A stretch of DNA of 64,000 nucleotides, from assembly GCF_036287215.1 (NCBI RefSeq), contig NZ_CP142860.1, positions 1,798,001 through 1,862,000 of the forward strand. Direction: 5' to 3'. The notes under the pieces were generated by a model. It ran no database searches. It was not told where the DNA came from and was given only the letters and a program-made list of their open reading frames with translations. Source of the stretch: Caproiciproducens sp. CPB-2. GTDB taxonomy: Bacteria; Bacillota; Clostridia; Oscillospirales; Acutalibacteraceae. The translations under genes and the position numbers were made by a program. Below are positions 58,369 through 64,000 of this stretch, one piece after another; the first letter of the stretch is position 1; each line of letters opens with the position of its first letter.

Positions 58369-58852
58369 GCATACCTTTGGACCTGTTTATGATGAAAACT
58401 CAAGAATATTGATTTTAGGGACGATCCCTTCGCCGAAATCCCGCGAATACGGGTTTTACTACTCCCATCCGCAGAACCGGTTCTGGCGAATCGTATCGGA
58501 TTTATACGGTCAGAAGCTTCCAGAAAGCAACGCGGAAAAAACGGAATTTCTGCTGAGAAACCGCATTGCGCTCTGGGATGTCCTCAAAAGCTGCAAAATC
58601 TCCGGGGCGGACGACGGCAGTATCCGCGACCCGGTCGCAAACGATATCGGAGGCCTCTTAAAAGGAACCGATATCCGCGCGGTATTTACCACGGGAACAA
58701 AGGCTGCCGCTCTCTACCGCAGGTTTTGTGAAAAAAGCGCGGGATGTCCGGCCATTGCGCTGCCTTCGACAAGCCCGGCCAACTGCCGGCACTATAACTA
58801 TGAAAGCCTGAGAGAAGCCTACCGGGTGATTCTGAAATACACACTGGAATAA
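58352..58852 (+). CDS. DNA-deoxyinosine glycosylase, uracil-DNA glycosylase superfamily
   Basis: 166 residues. Motif 1 is ILILGTIPSPKS and motif 2 is LPSTSPANC, the layout of the hypoxanthine-DNA glycosylase (TIGR04274-type) branch of the UDG superfamily. It would remove deaminated adenine from DNA. The ATG at 58352 has AAAGGA 8 bases upstream, inside the end of cca, so the two are coupled. Exact base preference is inferred from the family. Confidence 0.85.
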   Translation: MVETVEHTFGPVYDENSRILILGTIPSPKSREYGFYYSHPQNRFWRIVSDLYGQKLPESNAEKTEFLLRNRIALWDVLKSCKISGADDGSIRDPVANDIGGLLKGTDIRAVFTTGTKAAALYRRFCEKSAGCPAIALPSTSPANCRHYNYESLREAYRVILKYTLE

Positions 58853-58863
58853 AGAAAGCGTCG

Positions 58864-58896
58864 AAAAAGGCGGGCATCGTGATGCCCGCCTTTTTT
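58864..58896. terminator. Terminator between the DNA glycosylase gene and sigE
   Basis: Stem AAAAAGGCGGGCATC/GATGCCCGCCTTTTT, symmetric, so it ends transcripts from both sides; the sigE stop codon overlaps its right edge. Confidence 0.9.
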
Positions 58897-59624
58897 CAGC
58901 TTACGCGCTCCAGGTCCTTTTTCAGCCTTTCAATAATCCGTTTTTCCAGGCGCGATATGTATGACTGTGAAATACCAAGGGTGTCGGCTACTTCCTTCTG
59001 CGTATGCTCTTTCGTATTGTTCAGGCCAAAACGGAGCTGCATGATTTCCCGCTCCCGCGGAGCGAGATGCGACACGGCAGTCAGCAAAAGATTCCGCTCT
59101 ACCTCCTGTTCAATGTTGCGGTTGACGGTATCCTGGTCGCTGCCCAGAATATCGGAAAGCAGAAGCTCATTTCCGTCCCAGTCCACATTTAACGGATCGT
59201 CGATGGAGACTTCGTTTTTTAACTGGGAGCTTTTACGGAGGTACATCAGAATTTCGTTTTCAATACAGCGGGACGCATAGGTTGCCAGCTTGATGTTGCG
59301 CTCGGGGCAAAAAGTGTTTACTGCTTTAATCAGCCCAATCGTTCCGATCGAGATCAGATCCTCCACCCCGGCGCTGCTCGATTCAAACTTTTTGGCGATG
59401 TACACAACAAGCCTGAGGTTGTGGGTGATCAGCGGTTCCCGCGCGTTTGGAACATTGTTCAGAATGTTCATCATCACCTTTTCCTCTTCCTTCTTCGTCA
59501 GCGGCGGAGGAAGAGTCTCTGGCCCGTTAATATAGTGTACATGCCCGTTTAGACCTAATCGCAGCCATAATAATGACAGCTTATTTCCCATTTCCCTTAT
59601 CAGCTTATTCATTCCCATTTTCAC
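58896..59624 (-). CDS. sigE: Sporulation sigma factor SigE (pro-form)
   Basis: 242 residues. An N-terminal amphipathic pro-sequence ([21 protein letters not shown]) precedes the sigma core, as in pro-SigE that SpoIIGA cleaves. The core has [15 protein letters not shown], region 2 ([37 protein letters not shown]) and region 4 ([21 protein letters not shown]). It directs early mother-cell genes. The GTG at 59624 or an ATG two codons later may be used. spoIIGA lies upstream on the same strand. Confidence 0.96.
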   Translation of the reverse strand: MKMGMNKLIREMGNKLSLLWLRLGLNGHVHYINGPETLPPPLTKKEEEKVMMNILNNVPNAREPLITHNLRLVVYIAKKFESSSAGVEDLISIGTIGLIKAVNTFCPERNIKLATYASRCIENEILMYLRKSSQLKNEVSIDDPLNVDWDGNELLLSDILGSDQDTVNRNIEQEVERNLLLTAVSHLAPREREIMQLRFGLNNTKEHTQKEVADTLGISQSYISRLEKRIIERLKKDLERVS

Positions 59625-59681
59625 TCTTTCCCTTTTGCCGCTGCCGCCGCGGCTGAGAAACGCGCCTGCCTACGGCCAAAT

Positions 59682-60506
59682 TTAGGCTGACGTTTTTTGC
59701 AGTAAATCCGGATTTAAGAGCGCGCTGAACGCTCCAAGCTTCGATTTGGTTACCGCTATGTACACCTCGTGTACTTCAATCTTCTCTCTTCCTGTCATGA
59801 CTGTCAGTTTATCCGGTTTAAACGCCGGAAGAAGCCCCTCCCCCGAAACCGCCTGAAACGGCACCAGCCGGATTTTCCCGCTTTCGTGCCGCGGGGCGAT
59901 TCCGTCAAGACAATCCTCACAGACAACGGCGACCGGCGCGTTTGAAAACGGTTCGGTCAGCGTGTTGCCGGTATCCACCTTTGCGGCACAGGAAACCGAC
60001 TTTCCGTTAAAATCGATCTGAATCCGGCAGAAAAGGTTTTCCGGGGCCTGACGGCCCGTAATGCGGTGAATCAGGCGTATGATAAAATAGCATATAACTG
60101 TCAGAATGATCAGAAGAAGCGGTGAAACATTGAAATAAACCACCGAATTTTTGATAATGAGCCCCTGCGGGGCGATAAAATACCACAGCGCAAGCATGAA
60201 ACCCGCAAAGGCAAAGCTCATGATATAAAAGGCGGCCAGTTCTCTCAGAAACTGCTTGATTCCGTAATAGGGATACGCAAATAAAACAATCAGTCCCGAC
60301 ACGGCCAGCTTAAAAGCCAAGGATAAAAAAAGATTGGTTTCGGGCAGCAGAATAGAAAGAGAAGCGGCCGCACCCAGGGCCGCGGCTGCAACCATTCTGG
60401 AACGTTTCACCGGCAGCGAAAGAAATTTTGAAACGGCAAGCAGCAAAAAATAATTGATAAATAAGTTGATACCGACCAGTACGTCTATGTAAATCGTCTG
60501 CTTCAA
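59682..60506 (-). CDS. spoIIGA: SpoIIGA, sigma-E processing protease
   Basis: 274 residues. Five N-terminal membrane segments (residues about 5-145) are followed by an aspartic-protease-like cytoplasmic domain with the catalytic DTGN at 178-181. It removes the SigE pro-sequence after the septum signal. It is directly upstream of sigE, 57 bases away, as in Bacillus. The ATG has GGAGGGA upstream. Confidence 0.95.
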   Translation of the reverse strand: MKQTIYIDVLVGINLFINYFLLLAVSKFLSLPVKRSRMVAAAALGAAASLSILLPETNLFLSLAFKLAVSGLIVLFAYPYYGIKQFLRELAAFYIMSFAFAGFMLALWYFIAPQGLIIKNSVVYFNVSPLLLIILTVICYFIIRLIHRITGRQAPENLFCRIQIDFNGKSVSCAAKVDTGNTLTEPFSNAPVAVVCEDCLDGIAPRHESGKIRLVPFQAVSGEGLLPAFKPDKLTVMTGREKIEVHEVYIAVTKSKLGAFSALLNPDLLQKTSA

Positions 60507-60532
60507 AGAGATCCCTCCCTGCGCTAAAAATA

Positions 60533-60566
60533 ATTATACTGGTGCAGGGTCAAACATTGTGTCATA
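60533..60566 (-). promoter_or_regulatory. spoIIGA-sigE promoter with long spacer and 0A-like boxes
   Basis: Minus strand: a -10 TATAAT (60538-60533) lies 21 bp from an ATGACA (60565-60560). The spacing matches Spo0A-controlled spoIIG promoters, which use about 22 bp. On the plus strand GGTCAAA (60548-60554) and TGTCATA (60560-60566) resemble the 0A box TGTCGAA at 5 of 7 bases each. Confidence 0.5.
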
Positions 60567-60610
60567 AATTGTATCCGATTCAGAATTAAAATTGTATGTT
60601 TACGATAAAA

Positions 60611-60619
60611 AACGCCGGT
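60611..60619 (+). terminator. Left arm of an IS-interrupted intrinsic terminator
   Basis: AACGCCGGT here and ACCGGCGTT at 62364-62372 are exact reverse complements, now separated by the IS element. Removing the IS and one copy of CAA restores a 9-bp stem with a 10-base loop, followed by TTTTT on the minus strand. It would have ended the mazF transcript. Confidence 0.75.
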
Positions 60620-60680
60620 CCTCACAATGGTGTGCACCCCGTCAAGAGGACAATGAAAAAATAAAAAGATTTTTAGGACT

Positions 60681-60706
60681 GCTGTCCGCCGGAACCGGCG
60701 GGCAGC
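60681..60706 (+). terminator. Hairpin at the orfB end of the IS element
   Basis: Stem GCTGTCCGCCGG/CCGGCGGGCAGC with a two-base centre (one G-T pair), followed by AATTTTT on the plus strand and by T-rich sequence further off on the minus strand. It may shield the IS from outside transcription. Confidence 0.65.
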
Positions 60707-60711
60707 AATTT

Positions 60712-61614
60712 TTACGCAGCTTTTGCGTACTGTGCATGGAACTCCATGGGTGTCATAACAGACAATCGGCGCTGCAGTCGCCGGTAGTTGTAAAAGTAAA
60801 TATACTCTGAAATGGCTTGCGTGATCTGTTTCCGGTCGGTGAATTTGCGTCCATAGTACATTTCCCGTTTGAGGATACCCCAAAAGCCTTCCATCGGCCC
60901 ATTGTCAATACAGTGCGCCACTCTGGACATGCTTTGCTTCATCTTGGCGGCATGCAATTTCGAGTGAAAAGAACGGCTGGTATACTGGTACCCCCGGTCA
61001 CTGTGAAATAGCGGGTGTGCGTCCGGATTAGCGGCCACGGCAGCATCCAGCGTATTGAATACCAACCTGTTGTCATTATGATCGCCTACGGCATAGGCAA
61101 CGATGCGCCGGTCGTACAAGTCCAGAATAGCGCTCAGATAAACCTTGCGGATTTCCGGGCCGATGAAATACTTGAATTCCGTTACATCGGTCAACCATTT
61201 TCGGTTCGGAGCGTCCGCATAAAATTTGCGGTTCAAATAGTTTTTGGCAATGTATTCCGGCGATGCCGCACTTTTTGTGCACCCGTGCCGACGGTATTTG
61301 ACGCTGGACTGAATATGAAGTGCACGGTCGATGCGGAGTACTCGCTTGTCGTTGACATGAATGCCATGATGCCTGTCCAACTCATCCCGTATTCTGCGGT
61401 ATCCCATATCCGTATGCAGGCTATGGATTTTCTCGACCTCGCCTGCGATGAGTTCGTTTTCCAACTCGCGGCTGCTTTTCGGGTGCTTCAGCCATCTGTA
61501 ATACGCCGAGCGCGTGATGTGCAGAAAGCCGCAGAGTTTCCAAACAGGGAATACCCGTTCCGCAGACAGCGTGCTTACCGCGCCGTAAGCCGCCGGATGC
61601 CTGATGAAGCTCAA
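60712..61614 (-). CDS. IS3-family transposase OrfB (DDE integrase core)
   Basis: 300 residues. The integrase-core residues are Asp143 (LTDVTEF), Asp206 (HSDRGYQY) and Glu242 (NGPMEGFWG), giving the classic D-D-35-E spacing. An N-terminal helical region (HTH_21-like, SRELENELIAGEVEKIHSLH) precedes it. It begins at a TTG overlapping the orfA stop, or is made as an OrfAB fusion by -1 frameshifting at the A7 run near 61647-61653. Confidence 0.95.
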   Translation of the reverse strand: MSFIRHPAAYGAVSTLSAERVFPVWKLCGFLHITRSAYYRWLKHPKSSRELENELIAGEVEKIHSLHTDMGYRRIRDELDRHHGIHVNDKRVLRIDRALHIQSSVKYRRHGCTKSAASPEYIAKNYLNRKFYADAPNRKWLTDVTEFKYFIGPEIRKVYLSAILDLYDRRIVAYAVGDHNDNRLVFNTLDAAVAANPDAHPLFHSDRGYQYTSRSFHSKLHAAKMKQSMSRVAHCIDNGPMEGFWGILKREMYYGRKFTDRKQITQAISEYIYFYNYRRLQRRLSVMTPMEFHAQYAKAA

Positions 61615-62291
61615 CGTCGCCTCCTCTCCAATTCCTTCACTTTTTTTAACAGAGCGTTCTCCATTTCCAGATCATAGTTTTTCCGTTCAAGCTGAGCAAC
61701 CTTGTCTCTGAGTTCTTCTTCCGGCGTCCGGCTCGGAAGCGTCCCGGCCCGGTGTCCCCGCCGGTCCTCCAGCCCCGCCCTGCCCATATTTCGGTATTTC
61801 CTCGTCCAGGTGTAAACCTGCTGGTAAGAAACTCGATACTTAAGCGCTGTACCGCCGTAATCATTCCCGTTGACGATACACGCTTTTACGATCTCCATCC
61901 GTTCTTTCGCGGTTGTATCCCGGCCCTTCGTCATGCGACTCCCTCCCGTATGTATCCTGAAGTCTTCATGACAATTATATACCCTCAGCCAATCCCTGAG
62001 CTGCCGGGTATCACGGATTCCGTACTTTTCGCAGATTTCCTGAAGAGAACCTTTCCCAGCAAGATAATCCAAAACTGCCGATAGTTTCGTTTCCTTGCCG
62101 TATGCCCGGTCGTGTCCGTGGGTCAGAAACCCCGCAGGCCCTTCCGTCTTGTACCGACTGACCCAACGCGCAATCGTCTTGCAATCTACTCCCGCCTGTT
62201 TTCCTGCTTCGCTGTATCCAATTTTGCCTGACAAATACAATTCTACAATACGGATCTTTTCTTCGGCTGTTGTCTTCTTCCTATTCGGCAT
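61611..62291 (-). CDS. IS3-family OrfA, two helix-turn-helix domains
   Basis: 226 residues, long for an OrfA. Two related helix-turn-helix segments are present, YSEAGKQAGVDCKTIARWVSRY (residues about 26-47) and a second at about 145-170 (GTALKYRVSYQQVYTWTRKY). A leucine-zipper-like coiled coil ends the protein (LRDKVAQLERKNYDLEMENALLKK), the usual dimerisation unit. The slippery TTAAAAAAAG lies within the last LLKK codons. Confidence 0.93.
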   Translation of the reverse strand: MPNRKKTTAEEKIRIVELYLSGKIGYSEAGKQAGVDCKTIARWVSRYKTEGPAGFLTHGHDRAYGKETKLSAVLDYLAGKGSLQEICEKYGIRDTRQLRDWLRVYNCHEDFRIHTGGSRMTKGRDTTAKERMEIVKACIVNGNDYGGTALKYRVSYQQVYTWTRKYRNMGRAGLEDRRGHRAGTLPSRTPEEELRDKVAQLERKNYDLEMENALLKKVKELERRRR

Positions 62292-62363
62292 AATTTTACC
62301 CCCAGACTGAAGAACAGTGCTTTTTTATTTCACTGTCCTATCTGGGGGTAGCATATCACAAGA

Positions 62364-62372
62364 ACCGGCGTT
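62364..62372 (-). terminator. Right arm of the IS-interrupted terminator
   Basis: ACCGGCGTT, partner of 60611-60619. On the minus strand it is reached first by transcription from mazF; the other arm and the T-run now lie beyond the IS. Confidence 0.7.
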
Positions 62373-62524
62373 GCGTTTTATTTGATTCACATTTTAATGC
62401 TCCTGTTTTCCCCGCTGGGTTTTCTGCTGCTCCTTTGCGGGGAGGCCATTCCTCTTTTTTATTTTATTTTTATGGTTTTTACGGCCAATAGAAATGTACA
62501 TATTTTTATTGATTTCAGGCAACT

Positions 62525-62905
62525 CTATGTAGCCTCGCGTTCCTCTTCGTCAAGATCAAGGCCAAAGCTGATAGATAGAGCCTGATTGACCTGTGTCATT
62601 GCCGTATTATCAAGGCGCCCCATGCGCTCTTTCAATCTGTGTTTGTCGATTGTACGAACCTGTTCAAGCAGGACAACGGAATCCTTTGCGAGTCCGGTGG
62701 TCTGGGCATTGAGCATAATATGCGTTGGAAGGTTTGCCTTTGCTCGCTGGCTGGTGATTGCCGCGGCAATCACGGTCGGACTGAACCGGTTTCCAACATC
62801 ATTCTGAACAATCAGCACAGGTCGGACGCCGCCCTGCTCAGAACCAACAACCGGGCTCAGGTCGGCATAATAAATATCGCCTCTTCTAATGTTCACATTT
62901 TTCAC
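62525..62905 (-). CDS. mazF: MazF/EndoA-type endoribonuclease toxin
   Basis: 126 residues. The PemK/MazF fold shows [30 protein letters not shown], with the conserved GD and the RP region, and ITSQ near residue 50. It cleaves single-stranded RNA at short sequences. The GTG at 62905 or one at 62896 may be the start; GGAG lies just before. No antitoxin gene of the usual EndoAI type lies upstream: only about 150 bases separate it from the next gene on this strand. In Bacillus the ndoAI-ndoA pair is adjacent to alr. Confidence 0.93.
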   Translation of the reverse strand: MKNVNIRRGDIYYADLSPVVGSEQGGVRPVLIVQNDVGNRFSPTVIAAAITSQRAKANLPTHIMLNAQTTGLAKDSVVLLEQVRTIDKHRLKERMGRLDNTAMTQVNQALSISFGLDLDEEEREAT

Positions 62906-63025
62906 GCTCCGAATAATTTATGATATAGGGTCTGCGGTTATTGTTGACATTCTCCAGACGATTTATTCGCTTGCAGTCCCTAACACATAATATTATTTAG
63001 GCGCGGAGGTTGACATAAAATTAAA

Positions 63026-63059
63026 TAGAAAAAAAGGGTGCAACCGCCGTCACACCCTT
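63026..63059 (-). terminator. Terminator of the lipoprotein gene
   Basis: Stem AAGGGTG/CACCCTT (63034-63040 with 63053-63059) followed by TTTTTT on the minus strand; the stop codon overlaps its start. It separates the lipoprotein gene from mazF. Confidence 0.75.
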
Positions 63060-63555
63060 ATTGCGTATCGTCGCGCATCTGCGCTTTCAGTTTTTTTTGA
63101 GGAATGGAAATGGTTTGAATCTGCCCCGTATTTCTGTCGGCGGTCATTGTGAAATCAATGCCCTCCACGGTGCCGGAAAATTCATTCCCATGCGTTCTGG
63201 TAAGGGAGCCGCCTTTCTCCGCATAGTCCAGAACCTGCAGCAAAATGACGGCAAAAGAGGTGTCCGGCAAAACGCACTCGTCGCTTTTGGCGGAAATTCC
63301 ACTGTAGGAAACAGAAAATCCTTCGCCGCTCCAATCGTAGGTCAGACCGTTCATATCCCCGGAAAGAAACTGCACGTTCGCCCTTCCGGGCGCGTCGCGA
63401 CTCAATGCGCATTGTATTTTTTCGCCGTTGTAATCAATATCGGCCGTGCAGTGAAAACAGAAAACGATGTCTTCGGCCTTCATTTCCTGCGCCGCACAGG
63501 CAGAAAAAGAGAAAACCAGAAAAAAAGAAAACAGGCATATCGCTGTCCGGCGCAT
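63058..63555 (-). CDS. Putative lipoprotein of unknown function
   Basis: About 165 residues. A basic start and hydrophobic stretch (MRRTAICLFSFFLVFSFSAC) end in the lipobox FSAC, so the mature protein would be lipid-anchored after Lgt action. The rest looks like a beta-rich outer domain with no recognised motif; the position, near a YjeF-type gene and mazF, recalls the LolA-like YdcC of Bacillus, but similarity was not shown. The start ATG at 63555 has GGAGAG upstream. Confidence 0.7.
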   Translation of the reverse strand: MRRTAICLFSFFLVFSFSACAAQEMKAEDIVFCFHCTADIDYNGEKIQCALSRDAPGRANVQFLSGDMNGLTYDWSGEGFSVSYSGISAKSDECVLPDTSFAVILLQVLDYAEKGGSLTRTHGNEFSGTVEGIDFTMTADRNTGQIQTISIPQKKLKAQMRDDTQ

Positions 63556-63587
63556 AGCTTTCCACTCTCCGCACAAAAAATACGGTT

Positions 63588-64000
63588 TTACCGCTCAAGC
63601 TCCAGAAACAGCCCCGGAAGCATACCGATCATGTCCGTCGGCAGCATGGCGTACTGGGAAAACGCTTTCGCACAGCGATCCCCCGCCTCACCGTGAAGAT
63701 ACACCGCGCCGACCGCCGCCGCCGCAGGGTCAATCCCCTGCGCAATAAAGGAAGCCGCCATTCCCGCCAGAACATCCCCGCTGCCTCCCTTTGCCATTCC
63801 GGGATTTCCCGTTGGATTGAGATGTACCATTCCGTTCGGCTCCGCAATCAATGTGCCGGCGCCCTTGAGCACGAGGATGACATTGTGCTTTTCCGCAAAG
63901 CTCCGGGCATACTCCAACCGGTGGGCCTGCACATCCTTTACGGCGGTCTTCATCAGACGGGCCATCTCCCCGGGATGGGGAGTCAGTACAACAGGAACGC
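63588..64000 (-). CDS. nnrD: NAD(P)HX dehydratase domain (YjeF/Nnr), N-terminus cut by window edge
   Basis: The visible 137 residues continue to the right edge. VVLTPHPGEMARL and NPGMAKGGSGDVLAGMAAS are the hallmarks of ADP/ATP-dependent NAD(P)HX dehydratase, a ribokinase-like enzyme that repairs hydrated NAD(P)H. In many bacteria it is fused to an epimerase domain at the N-terminus, which would lie outside the window. It is upstream of the lipoprotein gene on the same strand. Confidence 0.93.
   Translation of the reverse strand, partial: VPVVLTPHPGEMARLMKTAVKDVQAHRLEYARSFAEKHNVILVLKGAGTLIAEPNGMVHLNPTGNPGMAKGGSGDVLAGMAASFIAQGIDPAAAAVGAVYLHGEAGDRCAKAFSQYAMLPTDMIGMLPGLFLELER

Larger units (their letters stand above)
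60628..62358 (-). mobile_element. IS3-family insertion sequence, IS150-like
   Basis: About 1731 bp from TGGTGTGCACCCC to GGGGGTAGCATATCA, with imperfect terminal inverted repeats (shared ACCCC and GGACA blocks; TG...CA ends). A 3-bp duplication CAA flanks it (60625-60627 and 62359-62361). It carries overlapping orfA and orfB with a slippery A-run. Both reading frames and the DDE residues are intact, so it may be active. It lies in the loop of a terminator between mazF and spoIIGA. The exact ends are inferred from the repeats. Confidence 0.88.

Noticed and set aside
62382..62585. A hydrophobic 67-residue frame next to the IS right end
   Set aside because: It starts at a TTG with no ribosome binding site, overlaps the mazF 3' end on the other strand and ends in shadow sequence; not supported as a small membrane toxin.

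Overview
The window is a gene-dense chromosomal segment of a spore-forming member of the Clostridia (Bacillota). Its base composition is near 50% GC and its gene order fits the Ruminococcaceae/Oscillospiraceae side of that class; the genus cannot be fixed from the sequence. Evidence includes SpoIIM, SpoIIGA, SigE, SigG and YlmC, PolC-type DNA polymerase, a SCIFF peptide with its radical-SAM maturase, a lysine riboswitch, a tyrosine T-box, the short HisG plus HisZ pair, and strong Gram-positive ribosome binding sites with frequent GTG and TTG starts. No rRNA, tRNA, CRISPR array or prophage was recognised.

Layout, by coordinate: 1-2.1 kb, xerD (cut by the edge), spoIIM and proC on the minus strand. 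2.1-7.2 kb, queA-tgt-yajC-TIGR04086 followed by the SCIFF peptide and its maturase. 7.2-10.8 kb, a plus-strand lysine operon (lysine riboswitch, asd, dapA, dapB, a free-standing ACT protein). 10.9-15.2 kb, a large YfhO-type membrane protein and T-box-controlled tyrS. 15.2-22.8 kb, lgt, folD, dxs, tlyA, nadK, argR, recN. 22.9-26.6 kb, the M16-like pair ymfF/ymfH and an EamA transporter. 26.6-34 kb, pyrE-radC-uvrB-uvrA and a divergent rluA-type gene. 34-40.3 kb, hisZGDCBAIE without hisH or hisF. 40.3-52.8 kb, the translation/envelope superoperon rpsB-tsf | pyrH-frr-uppS-cdsA-dxr-rseP-ispG-polC. 52.8-60.5 kb, ylmC, ppa, a GT39 glycosyltransferase, sigG, a plus-strand cca-DNA glycosylase pair, then sigE and spoIIGA. 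60.6-62.4 kb, an IS3-family (IS150-like) element. 62.5-64 kb, a solitary MazF toxin, a lipoprotein and the C-terminal part of an NAD(P)HX dehydratase.

Most of this is conserved housekeeping. The parts that merit a second look are: an IS element inserted in the loop of an intrinsic terminator between mazF and spoIIGA; a perfect 9-bp inverted repeat around the -10 element of the his promoter; missing hisH/hisF and missing xseA/xseB/ispA in otherwise standard neighbourhoods; an aspartokinase-beta-like ACT protein as a separate gene inside the lysine operon; four direct repeats upstream of proC; a three-copy mirrored repeat between queA and tgt; a sigE/sigG cluster split by an opposing gene pair; and a toxin gene with no adjacent antitoxin. 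I found no clear candidate for a wholly new multi-gene system. The strongest unexplained signals are regulatory DNA elements.
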